In this document: piece after piece, positions 55,799-64,000 of the stretch
Layout of the letters: every line of letters starts with the position of its first letter
How positions within the stretch are numbered: position 1 is the stretch's first letter
DNA from: Brucella pseudogrignonensis
GTDB lineage: Bacteria > Pseudomonadota > Alphaproteobacteria > Rhizobiales > Rhizobiaceae
NCBI RefSeq assembly: GCF_032190615.1
Contig: NZ_JAVLAT010000002.1
Coordinates: 248,001-312,000, forward strand
Direction: 5' to 3'
Length of the DNA stretch: 64,000 bases
Notes under the pieces: model-generated
The model's input: the letters and a program-made list of their open reading frames with translations, nothing else
Databases searched by the model: none
Told to the model about the DNA's origin: nothing
Program-made: the position numbers and the translations under genes

Positions 55799-56470
55799 AT
55801 GATACGCGAAATTTTGCCGCCTTCAGATAACCAGACATTGGCAACCCAAACTGCCGCCAAAATTCGTGAGATGCTGATTACGGGTGAACTCTCGCCCGGC
55901 ACCAAGCTTTCAGAGCAGCAGATTTCAGCGCAGTTTGGCATATCGCGCAACACGCTTCGCGAAGTTTTTCGTTTGCTGACCAGTCAGAGCCTGCTGACTT
56001 ATATTCCCAATCGCGGTGTGTTCGTTGCCACGCCCGATGAGGCCACGGTCGTTGATATTTATCGTGTGCGACGCGTCATCCAGAAGGGTGCTGTTCAGGT
56101 TGCCATCCCCGGCCATCCGGCATTGTTGCGCATGCGGGCACTGCTGGCACAAACGTCATCGGCGCAGGAAGCGGGTAACTGGCGGCAGGTGGGAACGATC
56201 AATATGGAGTTTCACCGTGCAATGGTGGAGCTTTGCGATAGTCCTAGGCTAAGCTCTTGCTTTGATCTGGTGCTGGCTGAGTTACGTCTTGTTTTCGTAC
56301 AACTGGAAGACACAGCGCACCTTCACGAAGCTTACATAGCACAAAATGCCGAACTTCTGGCTTCTCTTGAAGCGGGAGATATCAAGACGGCAACCCAGCA
56401 ACTCGATTCTTATCTCCTGCGGTCCGAACGCTCTGTGCTTGCTGCTTTGCAGCGCAAAAAGTCCACTTAA
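55799..56470 (+). CDS. GntR family regulator (FCD domain)
   Basis: 223 residues; AAGGAT lies before the ATG. Winged helix with recognition region FGISRNTLREVFRLL (about 45-59). FCD domain follows (about 85-210, MEFHRAMVELCDSPRLSSCF). It shares the SRNTLRE helix and FCD layout with the regulator at 46670-47377, so the two may be paralogues reading the same operator. Divergent from pxpA, whose operon it most likely controls. Confidence 0.87.
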   Translation: MIREILPPSDNQTLATQTAAKIREMLITGELSPGTKLSEQQISAQFGISRNTLREVFRLLTSQSLLTYIPNRGVFVATPDEATVVDIYRVRRVIQKGAVQVAIPGHPALLRMRALLAQTSSAQEAGNWRQVGTINMEFHRAMVELCDSPRLSSCFDLVLAELRLVFVQLEDTAHLHEAYIAQNAELLASLEAGDIKTATQQLDSYLLRSERSVLAALQRKKST

Positions 56471-56528
56471 AGCATCGACACACTATCCGCAGCCTATTGG
56501 TAAACCTACTGGTTAGCCGTCCGTTGAA

Positions 56529-56830
56529 CTAGGTTCTGTCTGCATTCATGGATTGCTTGGTTTTGTTATAGCGATCGCAACGCGCCGGTCTCAACCCTGC
56601 GCCGATATCGGCGGAAGACGCTGTTCCATTTACCGTATTCATCAGGCAGGTGCCGCCATTGCGCTCCTGATGTGCGCCATCCACATCATGCCTTCGAAAT
56701 AGAGCTAGTTGTCTTGGACAGGGCAGCATCTGCGGCCTTGCTCAGCAGGAAGAAGAGAACCGATCACCGCTCATTCATCGTTCGTCAAACCAATCCGTTC
56801 ACCCAAGGCTGCCTCGAAATAGGGCCTTTC
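56529..56830 (-). pseudogene. Decayed IS5-type transposase fragment
   Basis: Reading the minus strand in pieces gives AVIGSLLPAEQGRRCCPVQD, then LYFEGMMWMA, then SGAQWRHLPDEYGKWNSVFR followed by RYRR, the conserved N-terminus of IS5-family transposases. At least two in-frame stops and one frameshift break it, and the catalytic C-terminal part is missing. It marks the left edge of the AT-rich accessory region. The stretch 56831-56973 holds nothing else I recognise. Confidence 0.7.
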
Positions 56831-56973
56831 ATCAAAACCCCATCCTGTAGTCAACTTTTGTCCACAAAGGCTAATTCATAGCGAACGATTTTTATTATGC
56901 GTTTTTACCAAAGTCCTGTAGTTTTTTACAGCTATTTTTCGGATAAAAATCCTTATACCTGTTTATAAAATAA

Positions 56974-57004
56974 ATTGTCGGCATATCATTCGCATGCCGA
57001 CAAT
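56974..57004 (-). terminator. Hairpin terminator after the autotransporter
   Basis: ATTGTCGGCAT (56974-56984) and ATGCCGACAAT (56994-57004) are perfect 11-bp arms with a 9-base loop. Read on the minus strand it is followed by a T-rich tract, as expected for termination of the autotransporter gene. Confidence 0.75.
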
Positions 57005-57077
57005 CAAAAATTATATATTCACATCAATTAATTTACTAAAAGATTCGGTTTATGTATTAAAATACTCAATTATATTA

Positions 57078-60000
57078 CTACCAGCGAAGTTTAAATCCAG
57101 CATTGCCTTTTAAAATGTAATTTCTAGATGCGTCTTCAAGAGCAGTACTCACAGAACCTTGCCCATAAATTGCATACTTTTCATCAGCCCAGCTGACATC
57201 AATTCGGACCCCACCTCCATCCAGTTAGACTGGTTTTCATTCTTAAACTTGGTTCCGGAGACCCTAATGTTTCTACTCGCTTCAAAATCTTTATAGAAAT
57301 TCGTTATGACATAAGCCGTGGAATGAGCATTCCGACCATCAGTGGTCTGCCACTTACTATTATATTCAATACTTAGACCGGCTCGGCCAAGGATACTGGA
57401 ATCGCGTTCAAGATCGACTATTGCCCCCCAAACGTCCTTAAATGCGCCCGAATCCAATGAAGACCAAGAAAACTGAGACTGTGGAACGATAATCCAATTG
57501 CCACCCAAGGATATTTTACGTCCAGCCTCAATACTTAACGCATACCCACGATGATCTTGATCATCGGTCAATGAAACATGAGCCGTGTCTGAAAACAACT
57601 CGTTATTAAACCAAGTCATTTGCGCTTGGCCATCCAAATAGAAATCATTGGCTGCATACCAAGTCACGGCACCACCCAAGCTCCAACCATTGGTATTAAT
57701 TTCACCATCACCAAATCCAGAACCGACTCTCCCTTTTGCTGAACCATAGCTACCGAAAATTCCTGCGAAGACTTTTCCATTTTCTCCGTCATAGAAGAGC
57801 CCATCGATACCTGACTGAAATATTATCGTGTTGATATCTTGTTTCATACCAGTAGCAGACTTTGCTCTCAACTGACTATGACTACCATCAATTCTAGCCC
57901 AGACATAGTCAAGAGATGGCGCATTTTTGTCACTTTCCGCTTGAGCATTTTCTGATCGATCAAGACGGCTTCCAACACGCTGTTGTAGAGTTGGAAGGCG
58001 CATCAAACTACGCATATTATCCTTATAGCCCTGATAGACAGGAACGTTTGCCCCGTAATTAGGCTTTTCTCCAGGTGTATCAGGATTCAGCAAACCGCTT
58101 ACCAAATACCAATCACCCTCTCCACCAGTCTTGCTTCCCCCCGGCTGCAAAGTGTATGCATAAGCTCCTGCTACAATAGCATGTTCCCCACCTTTTGTGA
58201 CATAGTCACTAACAAGCTTGAACACTCCACCCGAGTCACCGTCAACCTCAATAATTTTAATACCATTTTCAGTCTGAGCGCCCTGCCCGCCTCGGTTGAT
58301 AACTACAACATTTGTGGTACCAGAAGAGTTACCTTGGACGATCAGGCGGTCAGTTTTTGAATCATCACTTCCAAGTACGGTATTGAACTGCAACACCCCG
58401 CCCCCAGACGCATAATTTCCTTTGACGGTTAAAGTTGCGCCAGCAACCTCATCGCTGATTTGTACCACTCCGTTATTTGTCAACGCTGAAATGGATGTAT
58501 CAAATCCGCCAATCGCAAGAGTTCCATTTTCAGCTATATTATAAGCTGAATTGTTACTCAACGCTCCCGAGGCACCTTGTCTCAAAGCACCTTGACTGAC
58601 AGAGGTAGTACCACTGTAGTCACTTACCCCTGATAAAATCACTGTCGCAGCCCCAGACTTGGCGAAGTTACCACTTCCAGTTATTGTGCCCGAGAAACTG
58701 GCATCGTTTGAAACATCGACAGTTAAATCACCGCTTCCTAAGTCGAGTACTCCGCTTCCTGACAATCCATTGATATTTACAGAATGGTCTTTAATATCAA
58801 CTCTACCACCGGAACCTATGTTCACAACCCCTGTACCGAGAACCGTTCCTTCATTACCGGCCTCAACCGTGCCGCTTTCAACCGTAAGGCCACCCGAAAA
58901 ACTATTTGCCCCAGTTAGAGTAAGACTTCCGCTTCCCTTTTGGACAACACTGCCCTCACCAGCGATCATTCCTACAAAAGTTATATTATCACTTCGCTTA
59001 AAAGCGAATATCGCGCTATCGTCAACATTCACGGCACCGAGAATGCTGCCACTAGTGCCACCATCACCAACTTGCAGAACACCACCCTTAACATCAGTAT
59101 CTCCTGAGTAAGTATTCGCACCTGTCAAAACCAGCGTACCAGAAAAGGTCTTCTGCATTCCATCCGTACCGCCAATAATAGCAGATATGGTTGCTATTCT
59201 GGAAGAATCGGTGTCGTGGCCACTCCCCACACGAATTATTGGCTTTGTACCAAGAGATGGATCTTCAGTAAGCGTCAAAACATCATCAGTTGTAAGTGAA
59301 GCTATCTCATAATCGCTAACCAAAAACTGCATTCCATTAGCATAAATCCGACCAGAAGAATTATCGACTTGAACTTTACCCGCATTACCACCGAAAATGG
59401 CAAATTCATCCTCAGCCCAGTGACCATGGATCAAGAAAGCCCTATCTTGGGTCCAGTTGTTATTTGTTAGATTCCAAATTCCATCACCACCAACAAGTTG
59501 ATCACTATCAGTGCCATTAGGTCCATCCCAGAAATTGAGTATCGCGCCATTTGCATTAACTAGAATGACTTCACGGTTGACAGTATCATTATAGACGTGT
59601 GTTTGTGAAACATCCTGCCCTGTCGGCAAAGTTCCAACAGCTATGTTGTTTCCAGAGTAATTTCCGTACCGAAAAACGTGATAGAGGCCAGGTCCGGTAT
59701 CTCCAAAGCTGCTAACATTAAGTTTTCCGTCCAGCGCAAGAGTGCCACCTACATCAAAAAGATCGTCGCCCTGTGCACTACCAAATGCTACATTAATCTG
59801 ACTATTGGCATTGAGTAAAAGATCGCCGTCAAAATCCAGCTTACGGCCGCCAGTGCCAGATAGGGTAGCGCCATCTGCAATTGTGGTATTACCTTTAATT
59901 CTGCCGGATCCACCTAAAGCCGCACCCGACGAGACATGAACAGTGCCCCCAAGAACACCATTAACATTCAGTATGCCCTCGCTCACATTAGAGGCTCCAA

Positions 60001-61281
60001 CGAAACTGGCGCTGTCACCAACCAAATTGAGACTTCCGGCTCCTGCTTTCTGAAAGGACCCGGCACCGCTCATCGCCCCCCCATAATTCGCCGTATCGGC
60101 TCGATCGAAAAGCACTGTTGCGCCTGCGCTAACGCTAATATTACCACTAATGCTACCCTTGTCCGCTCCATTGCCAATTTGCAATGTGCCGGCAGTTATT
60201 ATCGCACCTTGATCTGCAGAGTAATTGCCGGCCAAAATGAGGGTCCCGCCGCTGACCTCAAACTTCGCTGTCGCCGCACTATCTGCAGTGAGTGTCGTAT
60301 GACCCGACTTATTAGAGATTGTGCCATTACCCGACAAAACTTGATCAAACCTATAATCTGAATTATTGTGGCTGAAGAAAATCTCGGCATCGCCAGCGCC
60401 CATCTTTATGGCACCGCCAACGATACTACCTGCCCCTACATTTTCTGAACCAGTATCATCACCAATATAGAGCTTTCCCTTTGAACCGGAGTTTTTTGCA
60501 AGCGTAAGAGAAAATCCATCGTCGAATATCAAGGAGCCGCCCTTCTGGACCACGATTACACCCTCACCATCGACGCCTGCAACAACATCCGCATGCGCTT
60601 TCCATGTTGAATTTTCGAGAACCTTTACGGTTCCAGTGCCAGTACCGATACCCATTTGCGTTATACGAGTTTCAAGCGAACTATCAGACTCGATTTGAAT
60701 TAAGCCTTGCGCATTATCTAAACCCAAGTTTACATTATCTAATATAGCTGTGCTCTTATTCCAGATATCCAAATACCCGCTCGTATTACTTGCTGATCCA
60801 AAAACAGATGTTGTCCCTTGTGCAGCAGTTAAACTGCCCCCGCTACGAACATGCAATATAGGAGCACCTACTGAGTCATTTGATTGGTATCCTACGAATA
60901 TATTTCCATTTACAGTTGCTTTCGCCCCTTCCCCTCAATGGAAAATCCAGACGTCTCCCCTCCCGTAATACGAAGGTCGCCTACAATTGTAAAATTTGTG
61001 TCTGGCTTCACCTTAAGCGATGCAGAGAACGCAGTCTCGATTATGGCGAGACTATTTATGGTAGCAGTTGGAAGGTCGAATTCAACATCTCCGCTACCTG
61101 AAAGCACTACATCATCATGTATACCGGGAAGAGCCCCACCATTCCAGCTCGCTGTGTTACTCCAATTCCCCCCCGACGTGCCTTGCCACTGAACAGCGTC
61201 AGCATGGCCATCAGCCATTGAGCACGCAAAACTTCCAGCTATGCAGATAAATTTCAAACTGCTTTTATAAGCCCTATACAT
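57078..61281 (-). pseudogene. Autotransporter adhesin-like gene with two frameshifts
   Basis: Type V secretion protein of about 1400 codons. The ATG at 61281 starts a signal peptide (about 1-28). The passenger has autotransporter-associated beta-strand repeats (LTLTGANTYSGDTDVKGGVL, LTLTGANSFSGGLTVESGTV and similar). The barrel begins near NMRSLMRLPTLQQRVGSRLD. Frame breaks twice, each in or beside GGGG on the coding strand: at 60925-60934 and at 57209-57212. Adding one G at each site restores EGKGAKATVNGN and the terminal strand ending GNAGFKLRW before a TAG at 57078. Without them the secreted signal and the final barrel strand are lost. Confidence 0.8.
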
Positions 61282-61968
61282 TATTAGATCCGCCTAAAAT
61301 TGATTAAAAAAATATAAACGACCCAAGTCCAAATACATTTTCAACCTACAGTTGTTAAAAGTCAATAGAAAGAGAGAACAATGACGCAATCATTCACTAT
61401 GGCCCAAAATTTCACCAGCTCGGTTGCTAAAAACGTCGACCCGAGAACGGGCCAGTTCAAGCCAACTATAAATTTTGAACAGATAACAGCGAACAGAGGA
61501 CTTGGCCCGCATTTTCCAATCGCTCTCAGCTATGCTCCTAATAACAGCGCAAATGAAGGGTTTGGCATCGGATGGACTTTTGCTATAGCCAATTACAACT
61601 CTACAACTGGCATTCTCACGCACCCTAATGGTAGTAACTGGATCGTAGATGGCGAACCAGACGACCAGAATTTTTATAAAATAAAATATCAAAAGATAAA
61701 AGACTTCCGCTTCATTAGGAATCCTGACGGCTATTGCATTTGGAATGCACACGGAGATGCAATTATACTTGGAAGTAATCCGTATTACTCAGGAGATAAT
61801 GCTATATACCTTCCAACTCACCAAATTAATGCAGCAGGATATCAACTGTCATTCACCTATACGAGCGACGGTCAACTCACTGACAGAAGTGGCTCGGGAA
61901 ATCTGTACAGCTAGGATAGGTGGAATTTCTGCCTGAGTTCGGCTTAGATGCCAGGAACAGGAGATAGC

Positions 61969-62280
61969 ATGACGAGACGACCACGCCGAAACCATAGCCC
62001 AGCCTTCAAGGCAAAAGTTGCGCTCGCTGCGATCAGAGGCGAGCAGACGCTAGTGGAATTATCCCAGCAGTTTGACGTGCATGCGAACCAGATAAAGCAA
62101 TGGAAAGATCAGCTTCTTGAGGGTGCTATAGGTGTTTTTGGCGACGAGACCAAGGCGGAACCAGCAGAGCCAACCGTTGACGTTAAAACGCTGCATGCCA
62201 AGATTGGGGAGCTTACGCTAGAAAATGATTTTTTAGCAGGAGCGCTCGGCAAGGCGGGATTGCTGGGCGGAAAGAAATGA
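61969..62280 (+). CDS. IS3-family transposase OrfA
   Basis: 103 residues from the ATG at 61969 (AGGAG upstream; an ATG at 61948 is also in frame). Helix-turn-helix of the IS3 OrfA type (PAFKAKVALAAIRGEQTLVE, LSQQFDVHANQIKQWK), then a leucine-zipper-like helix (LHAKIGELTLENDFLAGAL). Binds the element ends. Overlaps orfB by ATGA; an OrfAB fusion by frameshifting is usual in the family. Confidence 0.92.
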   Translation: MTRRPRRNHSPAFKAKVALAAIRGEQTLVELSQQFDVHANQIKQWKDQLLEGAIGVFGDETKAEPAEPTVDVKTLHAKIGELTLENDFLAGALGKAGLLGGKK

Positions 62281-63107
62281 TCGACCGCGCTCACAAGCTC
62301 TCGGTCGCACGACAGGCAAAGCTCCTCGGGTTCAGCCGTAGCAGTGTCTACTATTCACCGCGCCCTGTATCGGATGGCGATCTGGCACTGATGCGTCGGA
62401 TCGATGAATTGCATTTGGAATATCCATTCGCGGGAAGTCGGATGTTGCAGGGGCTTTTGAAAGGAGAAGGGCTTGAGGTTGGGCGGCTGCATGTCTCAAC
62501 ACTGATGAAGAAGATGAGCATCGAGGCGATTTACCGTCGCCCAAACACCTCGAAGCCAACGCCTGGGCATAAAATCTATCCCTATCTCCTGCGCAAGCTA
62601 GCGGTCACCAGACCCAATCAGGTGTGGGCAATGGATCTGACGTATATTCCGATGGCGCGAGGCTTTGTCTATCTCTGCGCCGTCGTCGACTGGTTCAGCC
62701 GCAAGGTTCTGTCGTGGCGACTGTCGATCACGATGGAGGCGGACTTCTGCATCGAAGCGGTTGAGGAAGCTCTGGTCCGCTATGGAAAGCCTGACATCTT
62801 CAATACGGACCAGGGATCACAGTTCACGTCCATCGACTTCACTAATGTGCTGAAAAAGGCAGAGATTGCCATCTCAATGGATGGAAAGGGCGCATGGCGG
62901 GACAATGTCTTCGTCGAAAGGCTCTGGCGGTCAATCAAATACGAAGAGGTTTATCTTCACGCCTACAAGACCGTGTCCGAGGCCCGCAATGCCATCGGCA
63001 GATATCTAAATTTCTACAATAGCCGACGCCCACATTCATCGCTTGACCGGCAGACACCGGATCAGGTCTACTTCAACGCGCTGACACCAATGATGGTGGC
63101 GGCATAA
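62277..63107 (+). CDS. IS3-family transposase OrfB (rve integrase core)
   Basis: 276 residues. Integrase-core domain with the DDE residues visible: Asp in WAMDLTYIPM, Asp in FNTDQGSQFTS, Glu in NVFVERLWRSIKYEEV. HTH_21-like N-terminus (YPFAGSRMLQGLL) and the usual ending FYNSRRPHSSLDRQTPDQVY. No disruption is seen. Confidence 0.95.
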   Translation: MIDRAHKLSVARQAKLLGFSRSSVYYSPRPVSDGDLALMRRIDELHLEYPFAGSRMLQGLLKGEGLEVGRLHVSTLMKKMSIEAIYRRPNTSKPTPGHKIYPYLLRKLAVTRPNQVWAMDLTYIPMARGFVYLCAVVDWFSRKVLSWRLSITMEADFCIEAVEEALVRYGKPDIFNTDQGSQFTSIDFTNVLKKAEIAISMDGKGAWRDNVFVERLWRSIKYEEVYLHAYKTVSEARNAIGRYLNFYNSRRPHSSLDRQTPDQVYFNALTPMMVAA

Positions 63108-64000
63108 GCGAGGCGGAAATCCACTTAACAAAACGCCCGAAACTGTTTAGACAAACCGAGCCACTTCTGACGTCATTGATGGCGATGGAACAAAACTAGT
63201 TGAGGTCACCTACACTACATCTACCACCACCTTAACTGTATATCCAGATAAAGACTATAAACAGGTATATAAATTTAACTTAGAAAATAGTTACCTAGAA
63301 TCCATAAATTACAATACAGTAGAAAGGGGATCATTAGAGTGGATATTCGAAACAGGAACCAATAAAGAAAACCCTTCTCACGTAATGTTTGGAAACAATA
63401 GTGCACTTCTTTCTGTAACATATCCCACTGGTACACGAGAATCGGTAGTCTATAATATTCTTCCTTACGGCCTTAATATACCTGGTGCCGGCCAGATGCC
63501 ATCTGTCGCTTATTATACTTCTGACTACGGAGCAGAACAGAAGCCGGTTAGAAAAAGTTATACATACAGTCAAAACAATTATTTAGGGTATAATAGTGGT
63601 GTTAATTATACAAGCCAGACTGACGACGAGCTCTATAACTCTCCCTATAACGATTACACGTATTCCGTAACAGAAGATGTACTAGATGATAACGGTATGA
63701 CAGCATTCAGTACGAAATACACATACAATAAGTATCATTTATTAAATGAAGAATATTACTTGGATTCCAGTAAAAATGCAAAAAGAACAACCACAAATAC
63801 TTACGACAAATCTCTTTTCGATGGCACACCACACGATAATTTACCTAGCTGGTTTCAGAATCCATTGGAAATATCCGTTACTACGGCTGTTCTAGACGAA
63901 CATTCGCAAGAATGGAAGGAAAGAACAAAAAAAATAACTCGAGAATATTACGACTCAAGAACAGTTTGGGATGGATTAATAAAAACTGAGACGTATTCTG

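Larger units (their letters stand above)
61885..63168 (+). mobile_element. Complete IS3-family insertion sequence (1284 bp)
   Basis: Terminal inverted repeats AGAAGTGGCTCGG (61885-61897) and CCGAGCCACTTCT (63156-63168) are perfect over 13 bp, with weaker similarity further in (TCTGTACAG against TCTAAACAG). Two overlapping ORFs, orfA and orfB, fill it. Ends, ORFs and target duplication are all intact, so it could still be active. Inserted in the same direction as the RHS gene. Confidence 0.93.
61882..63171. repeat. 3-bp target-site duplication flanking the IS3-family element
   Basis: GAC at 61882-61884 and GAC at 63169-63171 directly border the element's ends. Three bases is a usual duplication length for IS3-family insertions. 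Confidence 0.8.
61381..64000 (+). pseudogene. RHS/YD-repeat protein gene split by an IS3-family element (continues past window)
   Basis: The 5' part (61381-61884) encodes an RHS-type N-terminus: NVDPRTGQFKPTINFEQITA, LSYAPNNSANEGFGIGWTF. The 3' part (63172-64000) is open to the window end with YD-like sequence (YTYNKYHLLNEEYYLDSSKN). Joining across the insertion with one GAC copy gives GQLTDVIDGDGTKLVEVTYT without a break, so the element is the only lesion seen. No signal peptide is evident. Low GC contrasts with the genome core. Relatives are large polymorphic-toxin or surface proteins; the C-terminal toxin part would lie beyond base 64000. GAAAGAGAG precedes the ATG. Confidence 0.82.

Noticed and set aside
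61381..61914. A free-standing 177-codon gene
   Set aside because: Its last 10 codons lie inside the IS3 terminal region; the real gene continues after the element at 63172.
1..64000. CRISPR arrays, tRNA or rRNA genes, replication origins, prophage
   Set aside because: I saw no regularly spaced direct repeats, no cloverleaf-like sequences, no rRNA signatures and no phage structural genes.

Overview
The window reads as a chromosomal segment of an alphaproteobacterium in the Hyphomicrobiales, most likely Brucella/Ochrobactrum or a close relative. The grounds are the overall gene style, Rhizobiales-type palindromic intergenic repeats, an ExoF/ExoP-like export pair, and a Brucella-type autotransporter. 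This placement is inference from family resemblance; no marker RNA gene is present.

1-31 kb: surface polysaccharide locus. A partial periplasmic alpha-2-macroglobulin gene (1-1378) is followed by a large cell-surface glycan locus. One block (1.7-10.5 kb) holds a glucose-1-phosphate cytidylyltransferase-like enzyme, a zinc-binding/C-methyltransferase-type protein, an RfbC-type 3,5-epimerase, an SDR epimerase, a PIG-L deacetylase, a DUF4910 aminopeptidase-like protein, a PLP aminotransferase and a secreted apiosidase-like hydrolase. It looks like a pathway for an unusual branched or amino deoxysugar. The rest holds five glycosyltransferases, a polysaccharide pyruvyl transferase, a Wzx-type flippase, a WecA-type initiating transferase, a candidate Wzy polymerase, a YdcF protein, a WcaF-like acetyltransferase, gmd and fcl (GDP-L-fucose), an ExoF-like export protein, an ExoP/Wzc-like chain-length protein with a degenerate kinase domain, and a LuxR regulator with a receiver lacking the usual Asp. 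A Crp/Fnr regulator is divergent from it.

32-37 kb: aspartate/asparagine use. A FadR-type GntR regulator, aspartate ammonia-lyase, an amino-acid permease and an L-asparaginase surround a divergent promoter that carries a perfect 11-bp inverted repeat likely to be the regulator's operator.

37-45.6 kb: high-affinity K+ uptake. The kdp operon (kdpF A B C D E) is complete. Small membrane ORFs lie before kdpF and, coupled at both ends, between kdpA and kdpB. A structured leader precedes the operon.

45.6-56.5 kb: nitrogen-compound uptake and 5-oxoproline-type metabolism. Two GntR/FCD regulators with near-identical recognition-helix motifs flank a DUF1989 protein, an amino-acid ABC transporter (binding protein plus a fused permease-ATPase), a fused biotin carboxylase-BCCP, a fused PxpB-PxpC and PxpA. 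The same TTGTT-N-AACAA palindrome occurs upstream of all of these transcription units except the internal genes, suggesting one regulon. An AT-rich orphan gene (50685-51368) sits inside.

56.5-64 kb: AT-rich accessory region. It begins with an IS5-type transposase relic. A large autotransporter follows, with two frameshifts in short G runs. Last is an RHS/YD-repeat gene split by a complete 1284-bp IS3-family element with 13-bp terminal repeats and a 3-bp target duplication; removing the element restores the reading frame. The RHS gene continues past the window end.
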